Shown: positions 15,746 to 25,286 of the stretch, piece after piece
How positions within the stretch are numbered: position 1 is the stretch's first letter
How the letters are laid out: each line of letters begins with the position of its first letter
Source: Microbacterium sp. ET2
GTDB taxonomy: Bacteria; Actinomycetota; Actinomycetes; Actinomycetales; Microbacteriaceae
Reading direction: 5' to 3'
DNA length: 64,000 nt
Assembly: GCF_030347395.1 (NCBI RefSeq)
Contig: NZ_CP128170.1
Location: 2,108,001 to 2,172,000 of the forward strand
The notes under the pieces: model-generated
Seen by the model: only the letters and a program-made list of their open reading frames with translations
Told to the model about the DNA's origin: nothing
The model's database searches: none
Made by a program: the position numbers and the translations under genes

Positions 15746-17656
15746 ATGGCGGTGGTGAGGGCGCTGGTGCGGTACCCGATCATCGCGGCGACGCTCGTCG
15801 TTCTCGCTGCGGTGGCGATCATCGCGTCCTCGGGTGGGGAGCAGCAGGCCCGATGGATCGCGAGCGCGTACGTGGGGATGTTCATCGCGTGGACCCTCGT
15901 GCGGATGGTGCGCGACGTGCTGCGCGGGCACGTCGGCCTGGACGTGCTGGCGGTCGTTGCGATGGTCGCCACCCTCGCCGTCGGGGAGTACCTGGCCTCC
16001 CTCATCATCGTTCTGATGCTCTCGGGCGGCGAGGCACTGGAAGACTTCGCCGCGCGTCGGGCGACGCGCGATCTCACCGCTCTCCTCGACCGCTCGCCGC
16101 GCACCGCGCACGTCGTGGCGCCCCTGCCGCCGGAGCGCATCACGGACGTTCCCGTCGACGAGGTCGCCGTCGGCGACATCCTGCTCGTCCGTCCCTCCGA
16201 GATCGTGCCCGTCGACGGCGAACTGCTCGGCGAAACCGGCACGTTCGACGAGTCCTCCCTCACCGGCGAGAGCATGCCCGTGGTCCACAGCCGGGGGGAG
16301 GAGGTGTTCTCCGGCGCGGTCAACGGGTCGGAGGCCGTGCGGATCCGGGCGCGCCGTCCGAGCTCCGAGAGCCAGTACCAGCAGATCGTCGCTCTCGTGC
16401 AGCAGGCGCAGGCCTCGCGGGCACCGGTCGTGCGGCTCGCGGATCGCTTTGCGATCCCGTTCACCGCGGTGTCACTCTCCCTCGCCGGCGCCGCGTGGAC
16501 GATCTCGGGAGATCCGGCGCGCTTCGCCGAGGTGCTGGTGCTCGCCACGCCGTGCCCCCTCCTCATCGCGGCACCCGTGGCCTTCCTCGGCGGGCTCTCC
16601 CGCGCGGCGAAGGCCGGCGTCATCGTCAAGGGCGGCGGCATCATCGAGCGGCTCGCGCGGGCACGGTCGGCGTGCTTCGACAAGACCGGGACGCTCACGG
16701 CGGGAAGGCCCGAGCTCGTCGACGTCAGACCGGCCGACGGGTTCGACCGTCGCGAACTGCTGACCCTCGCCGCATCGGCCGAGCAGTACTCCACGCACGT
16801 GCTCGCAGACGGGGTGCGTCGCCTCGCCGCCGCGGAGGGCATCACCCTCCGTCCCGCGGAGGCGGCGACGGAGATCGCCACCAACGGCGTGACGGCGCTC
16901 ATCGACGGCACTCCGGTCGCCGTGGGGAAGCCGGCGTTCATCGCCTCGCGCGCACCCGCCCTCACCCGTACGCCTCTCGTGTCGGGGCATGCCGCGGCGT
17001 ACGTCGCAGTGGGCGACCGCTTCGCCGGCGCCCTCGTGCTCGCCGACGCCGTCCGGCCGGAATCGGCGGCCGTGGTGGACTGGCTTCGCAGGAACGGCGT
17101 CGAGCGGGTCACGATGCTCACCGGGGACGCCGAGGCCACCGCCACCGCCATCGCGTCCCAGGTCGGGATCACCGAGGTGCACGCCGAGCTCCTCCCGCCC
17201 GAGAAGGTCCACCTGGCCGCCGGCATGCGGCCGAGGCCCACCATGATGGTCGGCGACGGCGTCAACGACGCCCCGGTGCTCGCCGCCTCCGACATCGGCG
17301 TGGCGATGGGCGCGCGCGGGGCGACCGCGGCCGGCGATGCCGCCGACGTGGTCGTGGTCGTCGACTCCCTGGCCAAGGTCGTCGAGGCGGTGGCGATCAG
17401 CCGCCACACCCTCCGAGTGGCGCTGACGGCGATCTGGATCGGGATCGCCCTCAGCGTCGGGCTGATGCTGGTGGCGACGACCGGCGTCATCCCGGCCGTT
17501 GCGGGCGCCCTGATCCAGGAGGGCGTCGATCTGGCGACGATCCTCTACGCCCTTCGCGCACTGCGCGGACCGGTGCCGGTGATCGGCGCCGCAGCGCCGG
17601 AGATCACTCGCCCGCGGTCAGCCACGCCCGACCGCGCACCCGGCGCCCCAGCGTGA
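15746..17656 (+). CDS. P1B-type heavy-metal-translocating ATPase, 636 aa
   Basis: Metal-exporting P-type ATPase with about eight transmembrane helices. The actuator loop has SLTGESMPV, the phosphorylation motif CFDKTGTLT has Asp312, and the hinge is MVGDGVNDAPVLA. The transmembrane metal-site motif reads ATPCPLLIA: a TPC (268-270) in place of the CPC of copper/zinc pumps. There is no N-terminal metal-binding (HMA) domain or His-rich tail. The metal therefore cannot be assigned with confidence. The ATG at 15746 follows GGAG. The 3' end overlaps the convergent MATE gene by 53 bp. Confidence 0.9.
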   Translation: MAVVRALVRYPIIAATLVVLAAVAIIASSGGEQQARWIASAYVGMFIAWTLVRMVRDVLRGHVGLDVLAVVAMVATLAVGEYLASLIIVLMLSGGEALEDFAARRATRDLTALLDRSPRTAHVVAPLPPERITDVPVDEVAVGDILLVRPSEIVPVDGELLGETGTFDESSLTGESMPVVHSRGEEVFSGAVNGSEAVRIRARRPSSESQYQQIVALVQQAQASRAPVVRLADRFAIPFTAVSLSLAGAAWTISGDPARFAEVLVLATPCPLLIAAPVAFLGGLSRAAKAGVIVKGGGIIERLARARSACFDKTGTLTAGRPELVDVRPADGFDRRELLTLAASAEQYSTHVLADGVRRLAAAEGITLRPAEAATEIATNGVTALIDGTPVAVGKPAFIASRAPALTRTPLVSGHAAAYVAVGDRFAGALVLADAVRPESAAVVDWLRRNGVERVTMLTGDAEATATAIASQVGITEVHAELLPPEKVHLAAGMRPRPTMMVGDGVNDAPVLAASDIGVAMGARGATAAGDAADVVVVVDSLAKVVEAVAISRHTLRVALTAIWIGIALSVGLMLVATTGVIPAVAGALIQEGVDLATILYALRALRGPVPVIGAAAPEITRPRSATPDRAPGAPA

Positions 17657-18944
17657 CCAGGCGCGCGAGCATGTAGATGCCGAAGAACGCCACCGCCAAC
17701 CACGCCAGGCCCGCGGCGCCGGCCGGCGCGAAGATCGCCACGAGGACCAGCGCGGGGACGAACGGCACGAGGTTCAGCACCCCGACGATCGCGAGGTACT
17801 TCCCGTCGCCGGCTCCGATCAGCACCCCGTCGAGCACGAACACCACGCCGCACACCGGCTGGGTCACCGCGAGCACGAGCAGGGCCGGCTGCACGAGGGC
17901 GGCAAGCGCCGGGTCGCCGGTGAACACCAGGCCGATGACCCCGGATGCCGCGGCGATGGCCGCGCCGACGATGACGCCGAACCAGGCTCCCCACGCCACC
18001 GTGCGACCGAGCACGCGGCGAACGTACGGCTCGTCGCCGGCGCCGAGGCCCCTGCCGATGAGTGCCTGTGCGGCGATCGCCAGCGCATCGAGCGCGAAGG
18101 CCGCGGTGGAGAAGATCGTGAAGGCCACCTGCCAGCCGGCGAGCTCGTCCGTGCCGAGACCGGTCGCGACCGCGACCGTCGCGAGCAGCGCCGCGCGCAG
18201 TGACACGGTGCGCAGGAACATCCATCCGCCCTGCAGTGCCGAGCCGCGCACACCCTCGCGCTGCGGACGGACGGATGCCGCGTGCCGGCGGGCCAGCCGG
18301 CCGATGACCACCACGTAGGCGGCGACCATGCCCCACTGGGCGACGACCGTGCCGGCAGCCGACCCCGCGATCCCCCAGCCGAAGGCGTAGATGAACACCC
18401 AGTTCAGCAGCGCGTTCGCACCGAACCCGAGCCCGGCGATCCACAGCGGCGTCACGGTGTTCTGCATGCCCCGGAGGAGGCCCGTCGCGGCGAAGACGAT
18501 GAGCATCGCCGGGAGGCCCCACATCGAGATGCCGAGGTAGATCTGCGCGTCGGCGGCGACCTCGGCGCCGGCGCCGAAGAGACCGACGAGGAACGGGGTG
18601 GCGAGGTATCCCGCGAGGGCGAGGATCGCTCCGATGCCGAGGGCCAGCCACATGCCGTCGATGCCGACCGACACCGCGCGCGAGGGATCGCCTGCCCCGA
18701 ACCGCCGGGCGACGGCGGGGGTGGTGGAGTAGGCCAGGAACACCATCAGACCGACGATCGTCTGCAGCACCGCCGCACCGATGCCGAGCGCTGCGAGCGG
18801 CACGATCCCGAGGTGCCCGACGAAGGCGGAGTCGAGGATGAGGAACAGGGGCTCGGCGATGAGGGCACCGAGCGCCGGGACGGCGAGTCTCAGGATGTCG
18901 CGGTTCAGCGACATCCGCCCGGTCTTCTGCCCGCTCTCGCTCAC
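17604..18944 (-). CDS. MATE family efflux transporter, 446 aa
   Basis: Multidrug and toxin extrusion protein, cation-coupled, with twelve hydrophobic helices in two halves. The N-terminal signature is ILRLAVPALGALIAEPLFLI then DSAFVGHLG; typical DinF-branch features are LLRGMQNTVTPLW in the first half and GRGLGAGDEPYVRR in the second. GTG at 18944 lies 6 nt after TACCCT (leaderless); an internal ATG 10 codons later is the conventional MSLNRD start. Substrate unknown. Confidence 0.92.
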   Translation of the reverse strand: MSESGQKTGRMSLNRDILRLAVPALGALIAEPLFLILDSAFVGHLGIVPLAALGIGAAVLQTIVGLMVFLAYSTTPAVARRFGAGDPSRAVSVGIDGMWLALGIGAILALAGYLATPFLVGLFGAGAEVAADAQIYLGISMWGLPAMLIVFAATGLLRGMQNTVTPLWIAGLGFGANALLNWVFIYAFGWGIAGSAAGTVVAQWGMVAAYVVVIGRLARRHAASVRPQREGVRGSALQGGWMFLRTVSLRAALLATVAVATGLGTDELAGWQVAFTIFSTAAFALDALAIAAQALIGRGLGAGDEPYVRRVLGRTVAWGAWFGVIVGAAIAAASGVIGLVFTGDPALAALVQPALLVLAVTQPVCGVVFVLDGVLIGAGDGKYLAIVGVLNLVPFVPALVLVAIFAPAGAAGLAWLAVAFFGIYMLARLVTLGRRVRGRAWLTAGE

Positions 18945-19020
18945 CCTCCGAGGGTAGAACCCGTCGGCGACATCGCTCGTGATCTGCGTTCGCGGGGAGG
19001 CCGCGGTCGTGCGGATCGCC

Positions 19021-19075
19021 GACCCGTCAGAAAACGCGGCTCCGCCGCATCCCGAGCCGCGTTTTTCGACGGGTC
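19021..19075. repeat. Long near-perfect hairpin, GACCCGTC...GACGGGTC element
   Basis: Arms of 21 nt (19021-19041 and 19055-19075) pair with two mismatches around a 13-nt loop. The ends read GACCCGTC and GACGGGTC, and the inner arms read CGCGGCT and AGCCGCG with A/T runs between. It lies between the divergent MATE and M13 genes, so it is not an ordinary terminator. A second intergenic palindrome with the same outer ends lies at 44843-44905. Confidence 0.7.
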
Positions 19076-19177
19076 GCGGCATGACGGGTGGTATTCGCGG
19101 CGCGAGGGGGCGCGCTCGACGGGCCGGCGACACGGGCCCGGACGCCGCCCGCAGAACCGCCGCCTATCCTGGAACCC

Positions 19178-21160
19178 ATGACCGATGCACTCCGCTCCGG
19201 CCTTGCGCTCGACGAGCTCCGCGACGAGATCCGCCCGCAGGACGACCTTTTCCGCCACGTGAACGGGTCGTGGCTCGACCGCACCGAGATCCCCGACGAC
19301 AAGGCGAGGTGGGGGTCGTTCCACCTCATCGCCGAGCAGGCCGAGAAGGATGTCCGGGCGATCATCGAGGAGTCGCAGGACGCCGAGCCCGGCACCGAGG
19401 CCCGCAAGATCGGCGACCTCTACGCCAGCTTCATGGACACCGGCCGCATCGCCGAGCTCGGCGCCGCGCCGCTGACGGCGCAGCTCGCGCGGGTCGACGA
19501 GGTTGCGAGCATCCCCGATTTCCTGCGTCTCGTGGGCGCGTTGGAGCGGGAGGGTGCGGGCTCGCTCATGGTGCTCTACGTCGAGCCCGACCCCGGCAAC
19601 CCGCAGCGGTACGTGCCGTTCTTCGTCCAGGGCGGCTTGAGCCTTCCCGACGAGAGCTACTACCGCCTGGAGAACTTCGCCGACACGCGAACAGCGTTCC
19701 GGACGCACCTCGAGAAGATGCTGGAGCTGGCCGGGGTCGCCGACGCCGCAGCGTCCGCTGACCGCATCTTCTCGCTCGAGACGGAGCTCGCGACCCACCA
19801 CTGGGACAACGTCAAGAGCCGCGACGCGGTCGCGACCTACAACCTCCGCACCTGGGAGCAGGTGAAGAGCCTCGCCGGGGCCGACCTCCAGCCGTGGCTC
19901 GAGGGCCTCGCTCCCGGGTACGAGGACGCGTTCGGTGAGGTCGTCGTCTACCAGCCGAGCTTCATCGAAGGACTGGGCGGGCTGCTGCGCGACGACCGGC
20001 TCGAGGACTGGAAGGCGTGGCTGCGCTTCCAGGTCGTCCACGCGCTCGCGCCGTTCCTCTCGGATGACTTCGTCGAGGCGAACTTCGCCTTCTACGGCAC
20101 TCAGCTCACCGGCGTGCCGGTCAATCGCGAGCGCTGGAAGCGCGGGGTGAGCCTCACCGAGGCGGCCATGGGCGAGGCGATCGGCAAAGTCTACGTCGAG
20201 CGACACTTCCCGCCGGCGGCGAAGGACGCGATGGACGAACTCGTCGCGAACCTCATCGAGGCATATCGCCAGAGCATCTCCGAGCTCGAGTGGATGACCC
20301 CCGAGACCCGCGAGCGGGCGCTCGCCAAGCTCGAGGCCTTCACGCCCAAGATCGGTTACCCCGTGAAGTGGAAGGACTACTCCGCACTCGATATCGACGA
20401 GGCCGATCTGGTGGGCAACGTCCGCCGCTCGCACATCTGGGAGCACGACCGTCAGCTGTCCAAGGTCGGCGGGCCGATCGACCGCGACGAGTGGTACATG
20501 ACCCCGCAGACGGTCAACGCGTACTACAACCCCCTGATGAACGAGATCGTGTTCCCGGCGGCGATCCTCCAGTACCCGTTCTTCGACGAGACGCGCGATG
20601 CGGCCGCCAACTACGGCGGCATCGGCGCGGTCATCGGCCACGAGATCGGTCACGGCTTCGACGACCAGGGGAGCCGCTTCGACGGCGACGGATCGCTTCG
20701 GGACTGGTGGACCGATGCCGACCGCGCGGCATTCGAGGAGCGCACCGGCGTGCTGATCGAGCAGTACAACTCCCTCGTGCCGCAGGGCCTCGCCGAGGAG
20801 AACACGGTCAACGGGGCGCTCACGATCGGCGAGAACATCGGCGACCTGGGCGGTCTCGGCATCGCCATCAAGGCGTATCGCCTGTCGCTCGGAGCCGACC
20901 TCGAGGGTGCCCCGGTGGAGGGTCCCGAGATCGACGGCTACACCGGCATCCAGCGGCTGCTGCTGTCGTGGGCGCAGATCTGGCAGCAGAAGGGGCGCGA
21001 CGCCGAGACGATCCGCCTGCTGACGATCGACCCCCACTCGCCGAACGAGTTCCGATGCAATCAGATCGTCCGTAACATCGATGCGTTCTACGACGCGTTC
21101 GGTGTCACCGAGTCCGATGCCCTCTGGCTCGAGCGGGACAAGCGCGTCACCATCTGGTAA
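19178..21160 (+). CDS. M13 family zinc metallopeptidase (neprilysin-like), 660 aa
   Basis: Neprilysin/PepO-type oligopeptidase. The zinc-binding HEIGH motif (His488, Glu489, His492) is in GAVIGHEIGHGFDDQG. The third ligand Glu552 and catalytic-support Asp556 are in GENIGDLGG. The substrate-positioning NAYYNP motif and the C-terminal Trp typical of the family are present. There is no signal peptide or membrane anchor, so it is probably cytoplasmic, as for other actinobacterial members. The ATG at 19178 follows TATCCT by 7 nt (leaderless). Confidence 0.95.
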   Translation: MTDALRSGLALDELRDEIRPQDDLFRHVNGSWLDRTEIPDDKARWGSFHLIAEQAEKDVRAIIEESQDAEPGTEARKIGDLYASFMDTGRIAELGAAPLTAQLARVDEVASIPDFLRLVGALEREGAGSLMVLYVEPDPGNPQRYVPFFVQGGLSLPDESYYRLENFADTRTAFRTHLEKMLELAGVADAAASADRIFSLETELATHHWDNVKSRDAVATYNLRTWEQVKSLAGADLQPWLEGLAPGYEDAFGEVVVYQPSFIEGLGGLLRDDRLEDWKAWLRFQVVHALAPFLSDDFVEANFAFYGTQLTGVPVNRERWKRGVSLTEAAMGEAIGKVYVERHFPPAAKDAMDELVANLIEAYRQSISELEWMTPETRERALAKLEAFTPKIGYPVKWKDYSALDIDEADLVGNVRRSHIWEHDRQLSKVGGPIDRDEWYMTPQTVNAYYNPLMNEIVFPAAILQYPFFDETRDAAANYGGIGAVIGHEIGHGFDDQGSRFDGDGSLRDWWTDADRAAFEERTGVLIEQYNSLVPQGLAEENTVNGALTIGENIGDLGGLGIAIKAYRLSLGADLEGAPVEGPEIDGYTGIQRLLLSWAQIWQQKGRDAETIRLLTIDPHSPNEFRCNQIVRNIDAFYDAFGVTESDALWLERDKRVTIW

Positions 21161-21234
21161 TCCGCCCGGTCTGGTGGCGGAGGCCGTCTTCGCGTAGACA
21201 GTTGATCGAACCGTCTGGCAGGAGGGACAGTCGC

Positions 21235-22186
21235 GTGGCGATGCCCATCGAACCGCCCTCGCAGGGGTCTTCCGAACCCGGCTCCCGTCGGGAGCCCGAC
21301 ACCCTGCGCGGGCCCCGCCGCGGGCGTGCGCGCACCTCGCGTCGCGGCGGGGGCGGCGCGCGCACGTTCACCACGACGCTGCGCGCCCTCGACGCCGTCG
21401 CCGCGTCGGGCGCGCAGGTCTCGGTGCGCATCACGGACCTCGATCGGGGCACCACCGTGCTCGCCGGCGACGACCATGTCACGCAGCCGGTCGCCGGCCT
21501 GGGCGTGGTGCCGCTGCTGATCGAGGTCGCGGCGCAGTTCGAGGGCGGAACCCTCGACCCGCTCGAGCTGGTCGACCGGGCGAGCCTCGCCGGCATCGAG
21601 GGGGCGGGCATCTGGCAGCACCTGAAGGTGCCCACCCTTCCGCTCGTCGACGTTGCGGTGCTCGCGGCTGCCGCCGGTGACGGCCTCGCGGCGAACGGAC
21701 TGCTCGAGCGGGTCGGCCTGCCCGCGGTGCGGGCGCGGATCGACGCACTCGGTCTCACGCGCACGGCTCTCCTCGACCGGTTCCGCGACCACCGCGGGCC
21801 CGACGACGCGCCGCACTTCGCCCTGAGCTCGGCCCGGGACCTCGCGGAGGTCTTCGCGGCCCTGGCGAACAGTCAGGCCGTATCGCCGGCGGTCAGCGCC
21901 CAGGTGGCGGAGTGGCTCACCCTCAATCACGACCTCTCCCTCGTCGCCTCAGCGATGGGGCTCGACCCGTTCGGACACGAGAGCGACGACCACGGACTGC
22001 TCTTCCTCAACAAGACCGGCCGCGACCGCGGCATCCGGGTCGAGGCCGGCGTGATCGCCGGACCCCGCGCCGGTGTGGCCTACGCGCTCATCGTGTGCTT
22101 CGATGACCTGTCGGTCATGCACCGCAGCCGCGCGCACGAGGCGTTCCGCACGCTCGGGGTGGAGCCTCATGGAGTACGTGTACTGA
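21235..22186 (+). pseudogene. Serine-hydrolase/class A beta-lactamase-fold protein, 3' end broken by one extra base
   Basis: Resembles the beta-lactamase-related fold of actinobacterial serine hydrolases: SVRITDLDRGTTVLAGDDHV, a central helical part, and a KTG box in FLNKTGRDRGIRVEAGVIAG. The expected S-x-x-K nucleophile region reads PVAGLGVVPLLIEVA, with neither Ser nor Lys, so catalysis is doubtful. The reading frame misses its natural stop: deleting one C near 22165 gives the ending ...GVELMEYVY and TGA at 22184-22186 (316 aa). Otherwise it runs on antisense to the next gene. GTG at 21235 has AGGAGG 8-9 nt upstream. No signal peptide is seen; the N-terminus is Arg-rich. Confidence 0.7.
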
Positions 22187-22619
22187 GGGCCTCGACCTCG
22201 TCTGCGAGGTCGGCGACCGGTCTGCGGGCGTCGAGCTCGAGCGTCGCCGATCGGCGGAGGAGGGGCTCGACCTCGATCGTGTATCGGCGGATGTCTTCCT
22301 GCTGGGTGGGCGTCTTTCCGTACGGATTGCCGGTGCGGTGCTGCACCCGGTCGAGGAGGACTTCGATCGGCGCGCTGAGCAGGACCACATGGGCGAACCG
22401 GTCTCGGAACACTCCCTGGTTCTCGACGGTGCCCGAGACCACGACGTCCTCGTGCGAGGCGAGGAGCCGGGTCATCCGCTCTTCGTCCCAGGGGCCGCCG
22501 TCGCCGTCTGTCCAGCCCTCATAGTCCGTGTCGACGGTGTCGTAGCCGCGCCGCGCGAACTCGGCCAGGAGTGTCGACTTCCCGGCGCCCGACATTCCGG
22601 TGATGAGGATGCGAGCCAT
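22167..22619 (-). CDS. P-loop AAA-type kinase-like ATPase, 150 aa
   Basis: Small P-loop protein of the adenylate/shikimate-kinase-like type. Walker A is ILITGMSGAGKSTLLAEFA. DTVDTDYEGW gives an acidic substrate-binding position after strand 2, VVVSGTVENQGVF is the strand-3/Walker B-like segment, and LLDRVQHRTGNPYGK is the lid/arginine region. It probably phosphorylates a small molecule, but the substrate is unknown. The stop overlaps the 3' end of the hydrolase-like gene (convergent). It follows a 29-codon leaderless ORF by 8 bp. Confidence 0.85.
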   Translation of the reverse strand: MARILITGMSGAGKSTLLAEFARRGYDTVDTDYEGWTDGDGGPWDEERMTRLLASHEDVVVSGTVENQGVFRDRFAHVVLLSAPIEVLLDRVQHRTGNPYGKTPTQQEDIRRYTIEVEPLLRRSATLELDARRPVADLADEVEALSTRTP

Positions 22620-22627
22620 CCGGCCCC

Positions 22628-22717
22628 TCAGACTCCCTCGTCGCCGGGGACGCCGGCGAGGTCGGCGAAGTCGAGCGGCATCCCGCGCCACGTCGTCCGC
22701 GCGGTGCTCGTCTTCAT
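22628..22717 (-). CDS. 29-aa leaderless ORF upstream of the P-loop kinase gene
   Basis: Begins MKTSTARTTWRGMPLDF and ends AGVPGDEGV. The ATG (22717) lies exactly 7 nt after TATGTT (minus strand, 22725-22730), the best -10 element upstream of the kinase gene. The transcript therefore probably begins at this codon and the ORF is its first reading frame. It ends 8 bp before the kinase ATG. It may be a leader peptide or a small protein; no homologue recognised. Confidence 0.4.
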   Translation of the reverse strand: MKTSTARTTWRGMPLDFADLAGVPGDEGV

Positions 22718-22791
22718 TCGCCACAACATACCGGCGCCGTGGCTCGCACGATAGCGGCCGGGGTGGCCGTGCGACCTGCCAGGATGTCGGC

Positions 22792-23709
22792 ATGGCCCTC
22801 GCCCCGTCATCCGCTGGTGTGTCGCCGTCCTCCGGGGTGGCCGCGGCTGGCGCGGGATCGAGCCGTCCGCTGCGGAAGGTCTCGCCCGCTCGCCAGGTAC
22901 TCACCCTCTTCGGCGACTACTGGTGGCGCAACGACGCCCCTCTTCCCTCCGCGGCGCTCGTCGGTGCGATGGGCGATCTCGGGATGAAGGAGCCGGCCGC
23001 GCGGGCGACCCTGGCGCGGCTCGTCCGGCTGGAGCTTCTCGAGCAGCACCGCGACGGGCGGCGTACGACGCACGGACTCACCGCACGTGGTCGCGCCATC
23101 ATCGAGGACGAAGCGGCGTGGCTGGAGAGCTTCGGAGTCGCGCCGATCGTGTGGGACGGGGCGTGGAGCGTCGTCACGTTCTCGATCCCCGAAGCGCAGC
23201 GTGCGCTTCGCCACACGGCGCGCTCGCGGCTGAAGTTCCTGGGGTTCGGTCCGCTCTACGACGGCGTCTGGATCTCTCCCTCGGATGTCGCTGCGCTCGC
23301 CCGAGCGGAGCTGCTCGCACTCGGGGTTCCGGATGTCACCACGATGCGCGCACAGCTGGATGTCGCGGGGCCGGGCGGGCCGCAGCGCGCGTGGGATCTC
23401 GCTGGGGTCGGGGAGCGCTACGGGGTGTTCCGACGCGAGCTGGTCGCGTCGACGGCGGAACTCACGGGGGCGGCGGCGCTGGCGGAGCGGACGGGGCTGA
23501 TGATCCACTGGCAGGCGTTCCGAGGCGTGGATGCGGGGCTTCCGGCCGCACTGCTGCCGCCGGACTGGCCGCGCGAGGAGATCCGCGGGCGCTTCGGCCG
23601 CCGATTCGACGAGCTCGGACCGGCCGCGGAGGAGCGGATGCGGTGGCACGTGTCACGGGTGGATGAAGCGCTGGCCTGGGGCGTTCTGGAGCGACGGCTG
23701 TCTCGGTGA
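22792..23709 (+). CDS. PaaX family transcriptional regulator, 305 aa
   Basis: PaaX-type repressor, a family that typically senses aryl-CoA esters such as phenylacetyl-CoA. The N-terminal winged helix is QVLTLFGDYWWRNDAPLPSA then PAARATLARLVRLELLEQHR. The central PaaX core is GAWSVVTFSIPEAQRALRH, then LKFLGFGPLYDGVWISP. The C-terminal domain contains LMIHWQAFRGVDAGLPAALL, PPDWP and a helical end. No paa genes are adjacent, so its target is not obvious. A second PaaX is at 62.6 kb. Confidence 0.9.
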   Translation: MALAPSSAGVSPSSGVAAAGAGSSRPLRKVSPARQVLTLFGDYWWRNDAPLPSAALVGAMGDLGMKEPAARATLARLVRLELLEQHRDGRRTTHGLTARGRAIIEDEAAWLESFGVAPIVWDGAWSVVTFSIPEAQRALRHTARSRLKFLGFGPLYDGVWISPSDVAALARAELLALGVPDVTTMRAQLDVAGPGGPQRAWDLAGVGERYGVFRRELVASTAELTGAAALAERTGLMIHWQAFRGVDAGLPAALLPPDWPREEIRGRFGRRFDELGPAAEERMRWHVSRVDEALAWGVLERRLSR

Positions 23710-23806
23710 TGTCTCGAAATTAGTTTCTACTTTCGTGGCCTTGAGCCCGAGTCAATGTCGGAGCTCCCTGCGATGATGTGGGTAGGTCATCGAGACGGGG
23801 ATTCCA

Positions 23807-25250
23807 GTGAACGCGGACGAGAAGCGGCGGCGGGCTGAAGACAAGCGCGCCGGGGTGTTCGCGGATGAGCTGGCGAAGCTGCAGCGGGCGGAGGCGAAGC
23901 TTGCCGCGAAGAAGACCCGGCTGCTGGCGGACGCGTACGCGCTGACTCTGGAGCAGCGGTCCCGGATCGGGTCCGCGTCGTCGCGGGAGCGGGACATGCC
24001 GCTGCGGTCCATGGCGCTGGAGCTGGGGATGGCGGTGCGGGTCAACGACCGGTCGATGCAATCGCAGATGCACGACGCGCATGAGCCTGATCGAACTCTT
24101 CCCCGCGACGATGGAGGCCCTGGTGGAGGGGCGTGTGTCGCGGGCGCATGCGCAGGTGATCCAGGACGCCGGCCGGGTCATCGAGGATCCCACCGACCGG
24201 GCCGCGTTCGAACGGATCGTGCTGGTAGAGGCGGAGCGTCAGACGGTGGCGCGGACGAAGACGTACGCCCGGCAACGCGCCGCGGTCCTCGACCCGCGGC
24301 CGTTGCAGGAACGACACGACACGGCGATGCGGGAACGCCGGGTGTGGGTCACCGACCTCGACGATGCCATGTCGACCCTCACGATCCTCGGCAAGAACGT
24401 CTACATCCACGGGGCCTACCACCGACTGACGGGCCAGGGCACCACGACCAAGGACGTCGACCGCGCGAGACGACGCGCATATGCGGCCGCGCAGGCGGAC
24501 GCGAGTGCCGGGCCGAGTGGTGGCGATGGTTCAGGGGCCGCGTTCGGGCTCAGCGGCGACGGGGATGGCGCCGGGAGCGGTAGCGGCGACGACGAAGCGG
24601 CCTCGGGTGAGGATACTGAGCCGTGGTTCGATGAACGGACGCTGGATGAGATCCGCTGCGACCTGGCGCTGGACATGCTGCTGGCCGGGTCGCCGGTGAT
24701 CGACCCCACCGACCCCACCACCGGTGGGCTGGGCGCCATCCGCGCCGAGGTGCAGATCACGATCCCGATCACCACCCTGACGGGGGTCACCGGGTCGGGG
24801 GCCGAGTTGAATGGGGTGACTCCGGTCGATCCGGAGACGGCACGCCGGATGGCGGGGACGACCCGGGTGTGGGACCGGGTGATGACCGACCCCATCAGCG
24901 GAGTCGTCACCGCCGTCGACAGATACCAGCTCCATCCCTCCCAAACCCGCTACCTCAACGCCAGGGACGTGACCTGTCGAACACCGGGATGTCGAAGGCC
25001 GGCGAAGCTGTGCCATATCGACCATTCGAAGGACTTCGCCCTCGGCGGACCCAGCTGCAACGACAACCTCTGCAACGAATGCGCCCGACACCACACGCTG
25101 AAGCACGCCACGAACTGGCACGTGGAACAGCTGCCCGGCGGCATCCTGACCTTCACCAGCCCGGGTGGGAAGACCTACGACAGCCACCCACCCTCACGCG
25201 TCACCTTCGTCCCCACCGACGACGGCCAACTCACCGTCGCACCCTTCTGA
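23807..25250 (+). pseudogene. DUF222 / HNH endonuclease-signature protein (13E12-type), frame broken by one extra base
   Basis: The N-terminal DUF222-type helical part runs from MNADEKRRRAEDKRAG to ~24080, then continues in the next frame with SLIELFPATMEALVEGRVS. The two parts join if one base near 24080-24084 is removed (480 aa). The C-terminus holds the zinc/HNH nuclease signature: CRTPGCRRPAKLCHIDHSKD, then NLCNECARHHTLKHATNW. A Gly/Ser/Asp-rich low-complexity linker sits near 24520-24610. These multicopy actinobacterial genes are thought to be selfish or toxin-like nucleases; function is not established. GTG at 23807. Confidence 0.85.
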
Positions 25251-25286
25251 CCGGTTTCCCCGTACGCTCCGGTGTGGGGGGCGACG

